Position numbers and translations under genes: made by a program. A DNA stretch of 64,000 nucleotides from positions 1 to 64,000 of the forward strand of contig DAOPZC010000016.1 in the NCBI GenBank assembly GCA_035353175.1, written 5' to 3'. The notes under the pieces were generated by a model. The model saw only the letters and a program-made list of their open reading frames with translations, did no database searches and had not been told where the DNA came from. Shown here piece after piece: positions 1-8,000 of the stretch. Position 1 is the first letter of the stretch. Each line of letters starts with the position of its first letter. The stretch comes from DAOPZC01 sp035353175. Its GTDB lineage: Bacteria; Verrucomicrobiota; Kiritimatiellia; RFP12; UBA1067.

Positions 1-787
1 GCTTGGTGACCTCGGCGGCCTTGGAGTTGCCGAACTGCATGCCCGGCTTGCTGAATTTGACATCGTTATGGTAGGTCGCGTACTCGGAGACGATCGCGCC
101 GTCCTTGCCGGCGCGCATGAAATGCCAGGACTCGGCGTCGCTCATCGAGTAGATCTCGCCCGCGCCGCATTTCTTGACATACTTCGACTTGAACCACGGC
201 TGGCCGTATCCCCAAGGGCGCTCGCCCGCGGGCATGTCGCTGATCAGCGTCTCGCCGGAATCGCCCTTGTATTCGCTGAAGAACTCGACCGAGCCGTGGC
301 GGATGTGCCACGTCTCCATCTTCGGGCCGAAGCCCTTTCCGTCGCCGTCGGCAAGATGGCAGTGCTCGGGGAGCATCTGCCCCGGCAGCAGGTACATCTC
401 GTGGCCGAGGTAGCCAAACTTCTGCTCTTTGAAGCCGCCCCGGTAGGCCTTGGCGCCCGCGCTCCCGTAGGTGCCTTCGACGTTCTTCCAGAAGATGCCG
501 CCCATGCCGAGCGTCGCGAAGTCACTCTGCATGAAGTCGGCAGCCCACAGCGCGTCGGTTTTCAGGATTTCCGGGATCGGATAGTGGTACGCGCGCATCA
601 TATCGAAGTAGGCCTGCATCGCGACCGCTTGGTCAAACGAGCCGTCCGGCCTGTAAAAAGCCGGGCTCGCGAGGCGCGGGAATGGCGCCAGCGGCGTAAG
701 GCCGGTATACGTCTTCGGCGCGGCGCAGCCGCCGATCCAGATTGTCGCCAGAATGCCCGCCATCAGATAACAGCATGTTTTGCCCAT
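1..787 (-). CDS. Cupin-fold lipoprotein, D-lyxose/sugar isomerase-like (3' end cut by window)
   Basis: An open frame runs from ATG at 787 to the window edge without a stop, so the C-terminus is missing. The start is preceded by AGAGG seven bases upstream and by a TATAAA box at 817-822. The product begins MGKTCCYLMAGILA and has a lipobox ending in Cys (WIGGCAAP), so it should be a lipoprotein. The core reads EMYLLPGQMLPEHCH, followed by a METWHIRHG segment. This is the metal-binding cupin pattern (two His, then Glu, then His) of the D-lyxose ketol-isomerase family, whose usual members are cytoplasmic. The family call is from recalled motif similarity and the substrate is inferred. An exported isomerase would be unusual, so a binding or signalling role for the cupin is an alternative. 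It follows the beta-helix gene on the same strand after about 150 bp. Confidence 0.7.
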   Translation of the reverse strand, partial: MGKTCCYLMAGILATIWIGGCAAPKTYTGLTPLAPFPRLASPAFYRPDGSFDQAVAMQAYFDMMRAYHYPIPEILKTDALWAADFMQSDFATLGMGGIFWKNVEGTYGSAGAKAYRGGFKEQKFGYLGHEMYLLPGQMLPEHCHLADGDGKGFGPKMETWHIRHGSVEFFSEYKGDSGETLISDMPAGERPWGYGQPWFKSKYVKKCGAGEIYSMSDAESWHFMRAGKDGAIVSEYATYHNDVKFSKPGMQFGNSKAAEVTK

Positions 788-816
788 GGGTCTGCCTCTC
801 GTTCGTTTGTTGCCGA

Positions 817-822
817 TTTATA
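817..822 (-). promoter_or_regulatory. Candidate -10 box for the cupin lipoprotein gene
   Basis: TATAAA on the minus strand lies 29 bp upstream of the ATG at 787, with a good AGAGG ribosome site between. The best -35 candidate at 16 bp spacing is TTCCGC, a weak match, so this is a tentative promoter. Confidence 0.35.
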
Positions 823-935
823 CGGTGCCAGTAGTGAAGCGGAACGGGGCTGGCACGTCAACGGAAAAACGGGGCAGAAAGAAGTGCGCAGCGACAGCGA
901 GCGAACTGCGTCGCCGTCGCCTTCCGGCACGACGT

Positions 936-2237
936 TCACCGCGAGAAATTGGCCCACGGGCTCACGGCGGCGTTGCCGCTGGTGGTCGGCAGCGCGCCTT
1001 TGTTCGTGACGATCGGCCCGTAGGTGTCGTTGGCGGAGAGGCTGAAGTTGTTCGTCTGGCCCACACAGGTGTTGCGGAAAAACAGGTTTCCCGACGTTCC
1101 GGAACAATAGATGCCGTACGTCGAACTGCCCGTCTGGCCGGAAATGTGGTTGCCCTCCACCCGGTTGCCGTCGGCATAAGACAATGAAATTCCGCGAGTC
1201 GTGTTTTCCCGAACCGTGCACCCGGCGATGACGTTGCCGTCGCAAACGCCGGAAGAAGAAGCAGCGTTGAGATAGAGACCATAGCTGCCGTTATCGCTGA
1301 CCGTGCAGTTCGCGACGGTGTTGCCGATGCACTGGCCACTGGCAGCGCCGTTCAGTTCGATGCCGTAGTTGGCATTGTTGTTGACCGCGCAGTCGGTGAC
1401 GATATTGCCTTCACACAGGCCGCTCTGGCCGTAAAACAGAATGCCCTGTCCCCCGTTATCTCTTATCGTGCAACCGGTGAAAATGTTTCCCCTGCACTTT
1501 CCGCTGGTACTGCCGTCCAGAAAGATGCCTGCATACGAACTCCGGAGGATCCTGCAGCCGGTGACGATATTCCCGTTGCATAGGCCTGGTGCCTCGCGGC
1601 CGTGAAGATAGAGGCTATAGTTACTGCCGATCATCGTACAGTTGATGATCGCGTTGCCGTTGCACCTTCCAGCGTAACCTAGGAGATAGATATTGTGCGA
1701 ATCGTTGTCGCTGAACGTACAATCGGCGATGGTGTTGCCGTCGCAAGAACCGTACCACGCGCCATCGAGCTCGATGCCCACGTAACTGTTACTGCTCACG
1801 GAGAGATGCTCGAACCGGCAGTTCTGTCCGTACTGGACGATGACGCCGTAATAAAAATTGCGGATGATGCCGTTGCGCACGACCACGTCTTGGATCGGCG
1901 CATTCGTCGCGCCCTGGAGGGTGATGCCAAGGCCAAAGTTCTCCCGTCTCCCGGTGAGGGCGAACCCCATCAGGTCCAGCGTGACCCCGTTGGCATTGAT
2001 GATCACGCCATCCCAGTCGGTGACCAGATTGGTGGTGAGATAGTAGGATCCCGGCTGCGTGATGGTGTGGCCGGCGAACGCGATGGGCGTGCGCGGCTCC
2101 ACTTGCACCAGCGTCCTCATCATCGGCGCGGGCGCGCCGGGAGGCGTCAGCGGACCTTGCGCCCGCGCGGCGGGCGTCAGGCAGAAAGGCACGGCCAGAC
2201 AGGCCGCGGCTGCGATACGGATCATCGTGGATTTCAT
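936..2237 (-). CDS. Exported right-handed parallel beta-helix protein with cysteine ladder
   Basis: Two ATGs lie close together. The one at 2237 is preferred because AGGAGG sits nine bases before it but only three bases before the ATG at 2243. The product (433 residues) has a signal peptide (MKSTMIRIAAAACLAVPFC, then AARA). The middle is built of 27-31 residue units with the core C-x-G-N-x4-C followed by tDN and G-I-x-L, the spacing expected of one coil of a parallel beta-helix (PbH1/NosD-type repeats). Seven units carry this exact pair of cysteines. Such folds are common in pectate lyases, polysaccharide epimerases and surface adhesins, but no catalytic motif is recognised here. A secreted polysaccharide-binding or lyase role is possible from context only. 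Confidence 0.85.
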   Translation of the reverse strand: MKSTMIRIAAAACLAVPFCLTPAARAQGPLTPPGAPAPMMRTLVQVEPRTPIAFAGHTITQPGSYYLTTNLVTDWDGVIINANGVTLDLMGFALTGRRENFGLGITLQGATNAPIQDVVVRNGIIRNFYYGVIVQYGQNCRFEHLSVSSNSYVGIELDGAWYGSCDGNTIADCTFSDNDSHNIYLLGYAGRCNGNAIINCTMIGSNYSLYLHGREAPGLCNGNIVTGCRILRSSYAGIFLDGSTSGKCRGNIFTGCTIRDNGGQGILFYGQSGLCEGNIVTDCAVNNNANYGIELNGAASGQCIGNTVANCTVSDNGSYGLYLNAASSSGVCDGNVIAGCTVRENTTRGISLSYADGNRVEGNHISGQTGSSTYGIYCSGTSGNLFFRNTCVGQTNNFSLSANDTYGPIVTNKGALPTTSGNAAVSPWANFSR

Positions 2238-2308
2238 GAGCATAACCCTCCTCGTTCCGAACGGGACACGGCCGATCCGACGTCGTCTCGGTCTCGGGCT
2301 TTAGCGAT

Positions 2309-2325
2309 CCGGATTCAGAATCCGG
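2309..2325. repeat. Perfect interrupted palindrome, possible operator
   Basis: CCGGATTC and GAATCCGG flank a single A, giving two 8-bp arms. It lies about 70 bp upstream of the beta-helix start codon, a position suited to an operator or a hairpin in the 5' leader. No second copy was seen in the window. Confidence 0.4.
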
Positions 2326-2508
2326 CTGTCCGGTTTTACCGGGCACATCCACATAACGCGGCGGACACCGTCAACTTGCCGGCACCGCATTCGTCAATCA
2401 ACCACATTACTCCAGCCAACAATATTAATTCAACCGTTGTTACATTAAGTCTGACGCGGCCATGCTGTCAAACTTATTATGCCGCGACGACGGAGCGCGC
2501 GGTCATCC

Positions 2509-2531
2509 CCGCGTCTCTGCGCCTTCGCGTT
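2509..2531. repeat. Dispersed GCGTCTCTGCG-type intergenic segment (copy 1)
   Basis: The segment contains GCGTCTCTGCGCCTTCGCG. A related segment of alternating CTCCGCG units lies at 42026-42049. Intergenic strings of this kind are widely scattered in some environmental genomes. Similarity between the two copies is partial. Confidence 0.3.
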
Positions 2532-2548
2532 AAACCCATATTTTCCCG

Positions 2549-3574
2549 TTATTCCGCCGACGCTGATTGCAGCGACGCGCCTGGGGCGAGCCAGCGCTCG
2601 CCCCAGGTGAGAACGGTGGCCTCACGCTCCGGAATGTCGCGGATGACGCCGAACGCATAGTCGTACGGCCAGCGCCAGGCGTGCGGCGGCAGCGGCGAGT
2701 GCCCCAGCTCCATCACGTGCGAGACGAACGTGATCGTGGGTTTCACGCGGTAAATCGCATCCGGAACGGACAGGCCGACGGAGGTGTGGAGAATGAAGAT
2801 GTCCACCGGCTTGGCGGGCCGCAGCTTTTCGATGTTGTCCCCGTCTCCGCTGTGGTAGATGATTGCGTGGTTCGCGGAGGGGCCGCAGTCCACCTCGAAC
2901 ATCAGCATGTTGTCGCGCTGGCGCGGCTGCTCGCGGTGGTGGTCGCCGATGTCGATCCGGACGCCGACCTCGCCGAAAACGAGATTCGTGCCCTGGCTCA
3001 CGAGCAGGCTCCCCGGATACCAGCGCGTGACGACGGGCTTGTTCAAGGCGAGCATCGCCCGGAACAGGGGCTCGTGCACGTGGTCGCCATGCTCATGGGT
3101 GTTGAGGAGAAAATCGAGGTCCGGCGCGAGCCGCTCTACCCCCCTTCCCTCGACATCGATTCCGAAACAGGCGTGCGGCGTCTTGAACACATAGCCCATG
3201 TTGTAGATGAACCAAACGGCCAGCCCTTCGCGGACCCGCGTGCGGCGGATCTCGTCAAGGGCTTCTGCGGTCACATCGCGCAGATAGCCGAGAACCGGAT
3301 GCCGAGTCTCGAGAAGGTCGGCCAGCGGCTTGTTGGTCTCCCACGACCGGGCATAATCGCGGTAGTCGAGATCCGAGAGCCGGTCGCCGGCGGTCTGAAG
3401 CACCGCCATCCGCGCTCTGCGGGCCGTCGCGTTCGTCCCGTCCGGCGGGTTTTGCACAAGCCAGCTCCGCGCCTGGCCGAGCTGCGCGCGCAAGTCAGCG
3501 TCCGACACATCCGCCGCCGCGACCAACACGACGACCGCCACGAGTCCGACCGCGATTCCCCACACCCTGATCAT
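2549..3574 (-). CDS. Exported metallo-beta-lactamase-fold hydrolase
   Basis: The 341-residue product starts MIRVWGIAVGLVAVVVLVAA, a signal peptide or membrane anchor. Residues 159-165 are THEHGDH, the HxHxDH zinc-binding signature of the metallo-beta-lactamase superfamily. A later YHSGDGDN segment supplies the bridging Asp, and FVSHVMELGHS near the end supplies a further His. The arrangement resembles UlaG/RomA-type or phosphodiesterase-like members rather than true beta-lactamases; the substrate is unknown. A GAGGGG ribosome site precedes the ATG. It is the last gene of a leftward operon, 18 bp after the GH101-like gene and 40 bp after the end of no other gene, so it probably serves glycan degradation, for instance by opening lactones or esters; this is inference. 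Confidence 0.85.
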   Translation of the reverse strand: MIRVWGIAVGLVAVVVLVAAADVSDADLRAQLGQARSWLVQNPPDGTNATARRARMAVLQTAGDRLSDLDYRDYARSWETNKPLADLLETRHPVLGYLRDVTAEALDEIRRTRVREGLAVWFIYNMGYVFKTPHACFGIDVEGRGVERLAPDLDFLLNTHEHGDHVHEPLFRAMLALNKPVVTRWYPGSLLVSQGTNLVFGEVGVRIDIGDHHREQPRQRDNMLMFEVDCGPSANHAIIYHSGDGDNIEKLRPAKPVDIFILHTSVGLSVPDAIYRVKPTITFVSHVMELGHSPLPPHAWRWPYDYAFGVIRDIPEREATVLTWGERWLAPGASLQSASAE

Positions 3575-3592
3575 TGTTTCGTCCCCTCTTGT

Positions 3593-4999
3593 TTATCTCG
3601 CCACCAGAGCGAAGGCCTGTCCCGGCTCGAGCCGGATCTTGAGGTGGCCGCCGCGAAGCGGCATGACCGTTGCGGGCGCGCGGCCGTCGTCGCAGAGCGC
3701 ATAGGCCAGCACCTCGACCTTGCCTTTCCACGCAGTCGGCACCGGCCAGTTCCGCGTGCCGCCGGCACGGCTGTAGACGAACCACTCGCCTGGCTTAGTC
3801 CAGAGCGCGGGCATGAAGAGGTCGCCGCCGTCGACCAGCACGCGGCCGTTCTCGGTGATCGTCAGATGGCGATTGGCCTTGCGCACAGCGCTCTCGACGC
3901 CGCCCTCGAAGGTCACGCGGTACGTCTCCGCGCCGTCCTCAAAAGACAAGGCCTTGTGGCGGTTGAGAAAGAACCACGGCAGCGTGCGCGTACAGAGTTT
4001 GCCGACAATCCCCTTCACGCCGCCCCGCCCGGCACTTAAGTCGCTGTCAATGGAGACGCCCCACGCCTCCTCGTAGAGACAGCCCGCCTCGGGCAGGTGC
4101 GCCCAGCCGCTGGGGTTCGCCGCGTGGCGCTGGTTACCCCCGTCGCCGCCGCCGCAGATCACGCTCGCCGGATACTTGATGCGGTTCTCTTCGGAGAGGT
4201 TGAGGTGGTAGACCATCGGTAGGCGGCCCGCGAGCTCGAAGTCGAAGTACTCCGTCGTCACGTCGACGCCCAGGTTTTTCCAGTAGTCAAAGATGTTCAC
4301 TACGGTTTCCTTCAGCGCCGCGTCCTGGCCGATCAGCCCGAACGCGTCGATGTGCACGCTGCCGCTCTCGCGCAGAAAGGGCAGCAGCGCGACCAGCGCG
4401 TCGATACGCCGCTTGGCGTGACCGCTCTTCCACTCCTTCACCTTGTCGACAAGGTACGACTGCTCGCCGCCCCACACGCCGGCCTTGCGCGGCTGGCCAT
4501 CCTTACCCAAGAGGATCAGGCCGTTCTCGCGATACTCTTTCCAAAGCGGGCTCGTCTCATAGGCGTCGGACATGTTGACGTGGACGCTGACGCAGGCGTT
4601 GAGCTTCTTCGCCTCCTCGGCCAGCCACAGGAAGCTCGCGCGGGCGTCGGAATCCTGCGGCCGCTTGAGGCGCGGGTTCACTTCTGCCCAAGACGGATAC
4701 TTCGAGTCGTGCCCGTCGAACTGCCAGCCGACAAGATACGGCACCTGCTCCAGGCCGCCCGTCACGTCGTGGATCACGCGGATGTAGCGCAGCGCCTCCT
4801 CGAAGGTCACCAGGTCGCGGTCCGGGTGTGCCTTGTCCGCGCAGAAGATCTTGTAGGCCAGACACTGCGAATACGTGTGCCGGAACGGGGCCCCGCCCGG
4901 CGCCTTGTCATCCGCCGCAAGCCGGATCGGCAGCATCCCTGCCGCCGAGGCGGCCGCAAGCACTTTAAGAAAAGACCTTCGTTTTGTCTCTGCTCGCAT
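3593..4999 (-). CDS. Tat-type exported glycoside hydrolase, GH101-like
   Basis: The 468-residue product begins MRAETKRRSFLKVLAAASAAG, a twin-arginine-type signal. A (beta/alpha)8-type core follows: VGWQFDGHDSKYPSWAEV at about 90-107 resembles the GWQxxGHD region of endo-alpha-N-acetylgalactosaminidases (GH101). HIDAF (Asp218) fits the nucleophile and TTEYFDFE (Glu250) the acid/base. A beta-sandwich C-terminal segment follows. It is much shorter than classical GH101 enzymes (over 1,000 residues), so it is either a minimal catalytic unit or a related family with another substrate. GGAG six bases before the ATG supports the start. It lies 15 bp after the four-domain glycosidase gene and 18 bp before the metallo-beta-lactamase-fold gene, so the three are likely co-transcribed. 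Confidence 0.65.
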   Translation of the reverse strand: MRAETKRRSFLKVLAAASAAGMLPIRLAADDKAPGGAPFRHTYSQCLAYKIFCADKAHPDRDLVTFEEALRYIRVIHDVTGGLEQVPYLVGWQFDGHDSKYPSWAEVNPRLKRPQDSDARASFLWLAEEAKKLNACVSVHVNMSDAYETSPLWKEYRENGLILLGKDGQPRKAGVWGGEQSYLVDKVKEWKSGHAKRRIDALVALLPFLRESGSVHIDAFGLIGQDAALKETVVNIFDYWKNLGVDVTTEYFDFELAGRLPMVYHLNLSEENRIKYPASVICGGGDGGNQRHAANPSGWAHLPEAGCLYEEAWGVSIDSDLSAGRGGVKGIVGKLCTRTLPWFFLNRHKALSFEDGAETYRVTFEGGVESAVRKANRHLTITENGRVLVDGGDLFMPALWTKPGEWFVYSRAGGTRNWPVPTAWKGKVEVLAYALCDDGRAPATVMPLRGGHLKIRLEPGQAFALVAR

Positions 5000-5014
5000 G
5001 TTTCTCTCCTCAGT

Positions 5015-8000
5015 TCAATGGACTGTCAAACAGTCTGGCATGCAGATACAGGCTTGATCCGTAAAGCACGGGTGCCGCGCATCAAAGAAACCGATGAGCG
5101 GGTAAACCTCGCGGTTGACCGCACGGGCACGGTCGAGCACCGGTCTGTAAGGTTGTCCGTAAACATCGAACATGCCCTTGTTCGCGCCGCCCAGATTGTC
5201 GAGCGCCTTGGATTCCGGCGGGTCGTCCAGATACTTGAAAAAGTGCCAGCCGACCACGCTTTTCGTTTCCAGCGCGCTCAGGGCAAAGTGCTGGTAATAC
5301 CGCGCGCGGTCCTCTTGCGTATGCACGACCCACCCCGCGCCATGCGTGTTGGCGAGAGGCGGCACCGCGTCCATCGCCTTCGCATACCACTCGGTGAAGA
5401 GAATCGGCCGGTCCGCCCATTTCGCCCAGTCGCCGAGTTCCTCCGCCTGCACACCCCAGCGTCCGTAGTAGTTCACGGAAACCACGTCGTGGTACGGCGC
5501 GAGCATTTTCCAGAACCACGGATTGTCGAACTCGCCCTCCGAGTAATTGATCCGCGATCCGAGGTAGAGGTGATTCGGATCATGCTTGCGTACGATGGGC
5601 GTCACGATGCGGTAGTAGCGTTCAAACGCGTAGGCGATGAACTCGTAGCGGTCCCGGCGCGTCACGCCCTTCAGGTCGGCCGCGCCTTTTTTCGCCGTGA
5701 GCCACGCAAGCGCCGCGTCGTGCCCGGGCTTGAGATCGGGATTCGTCACGTCCGCCGCGAGATAGCGGTCCAGCAGGTCCACGGGGCACTGGATCTCGTT
5801 CTCGGTCATGATGCCTAGCAACGTGGGATCATTGGCCGTCGCGGCCAGCGCCGTGCCGTACGCCTCGCAGAACGCGGGAAACTCGGGATGGAAGACCGGC
5901 ATGCAGCGGTTCGGGAAGCCCTGCGTCCCGGAGGCGGCCTCAACAAGGCCCTTCTCGCGCGCAAAGGCGAACAGGAAGTTGTGCCGGCGCACCCAGATCA
6001 GCGGCTGCTCCACCTTCTGCAGGCGGCCGCTGGAGCCGTTGCCGAGGCCGTTGAATCCGGCGTCGCGGAACTGCGTCGTCACTTTTTCAGCCCATTGCTC
6101 CGGAGAGCCGAATTTCTTTTTGACGTCGCGAGGCTCGCACACCGTATTGATCCCCACGTGATAGAAGCGGCAGCCCTCCGGATCGATCAGCCACCAGCGT
6201 CCGCCGATTTTCTGCGTGCGGAAAAATCCGGTCGCCTTTTCGCGCGGCAGATCCAAACTACCGCCGTACTTGTTCAGCTTCGCGCGATCGCCCGACGCCG
6301 CATAGCCGTCGAGCTTCTCGAGCAGACGCGTCGGCTGCTCACGCCAAGGGCCGGACGTTTCGGGATTGCTGCCGTGCGTTTCGACGATCACGGTGCCGTC
6401 GCGCGATACCGACGTGACGGGCGACTCCGCTCCATACGCCGGGCGGCCGGCCTCGAAAAGCGCGCGGATTTCATCTGCCGTCAGCGCCCGGCTATAAAGA
6501 CGCAGTTCACCGAGCCGCCCTTTGAGCGCAGGCTTGCCGCCGAGCCCTGCGCCCATCAGCAGCGGTTGCCCGTTGAACCCCAGCGCGGCCCGCTGTTTCT
6601 GCTCGGCCTCCAACTTGCCGTCGATGTACAGCCGCTGCGTCTCACCGTCCGACGTGGCCGCCAGGCATGTCCAGCGGTTGAGCGGCAGCTCGGAGCGGCT
6701 CTCGATCAAGGCCTTCGGCGCGCGTTTGTCGCCATACTGGCCGTAGACAACACGTTTTCCGGACACATACATCCCGAACACCGGCGTTGTCCACTCCGGT
6801 TTCGCGTTGGGGATGCCGAACAGGACCGTGTTGTTGCGGACCCGCGAAGTTCTGAGCCACAGAACCGACGTGATGTTGGTGCCGAGAGCGAACGGCGCCT
6901 TTGGCACCACGCGCACCTGCCCGTCGAGGCCGTCCAACTCCAACGAGGTGGTGCCCGCCTCTTTGCGCAGTTCGCCGAACGCGATCTCGCCGTCGTTTCC
7001 CGCTCCGGACAGGTCTTTGACGGTCTTGCCGTCGCACCCGTCGAACGACCAGCGCCCGACAAGCCCGACGTCATCCGCCTGACCGAACCCCAGGTCCTCG
7101 CCTTCGTGAATCACGGCGCCGATCTGTTCCACCTTCCCGTGCCGGCCATTGTACCACAGCAGCCACTTCGCGCCGTCGAAGAGGGCGTACGGCTTATAGC
7201 ACGCGTCGTGATCCCACTTCAGATAGCCGGGCCGCACGATCGGGTTGGCCGGATGGCGCTGCCAGCCGGTGATGCCGTCCTTGCTGCGCGCCACGCCGAT
7301 CTGCGCGTGGTGGATGTCGCGGAAGCCGATATAGAACATCAGGTAGCCTTCGCCGCGTTTTTCAACCTGGCAGGCCGTCACGCGCTCTTTCTCCCACGGG
7401 TTTGCGGGATCGGGACGGAAAATCGGGTTGGCCTCGTGTTTGGTCCACGACAGCCCGTCGGCGCTGGTCGCCGCGCCGATCGCATCCGGCTCATAATTGT
7501 TGCCGCCCGAGTACCACATGCGGAACTGCTTCGCGCCTTCGTCCCACAACACGTGGGGACACATCACGGACGGCTGCTCCCAGGCGGCGTCGGCAACGAG
7601 CACCGGCTGATCGCTCTTGCGCGTCCACGTCACGCCGTCCGGACTCGTGGCGTAGCCGATCCGCGATTTGCCCTTCGCCTGTCCCGTGTACCAGAGGTGA
7701 TAGCCGTCCGCGCGCTTGACCACCACCGGCCGGTTGATGTCGTCTTCCCAGCCGGTCTCCTGGCGTGGCCCGAGCACGATCTGCGGCGGCTCGCTCCAGT
7801 GGATGCCGTCCGTGCTCTCGACCAGCGCGATACTTTTCTTCGGCCGCCACGATAGCCACATGCGGTATTTTCCGCCCTCGCGCAGAACCGCGATGTCGAA
7901 GCAGGTCCCATACTTTCCGCCCATCACCGGATTGCCCTCGGCCTTCTTCCAGCCGCCCGTTGTCTCCGGCGCGGGCTGAAGCGTCCCCGTCACCCGCGTC

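Larger units (their letters stand above)
2238..2548. other. Intergenic region upstream of the beta-helix gene
   Basis: About 310 bp without a gene. It contains a perfect interrupted palindrome at 2309-2325 (listed separately), an AT-rich stretch at about 2390-2480 that may hold the promoter of the leftward beta-helix gene, and at 2509-2531 a short dispersed-repeat-like segment. No RNA gene or clear terminator was recognised. Confidence 0.6.
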
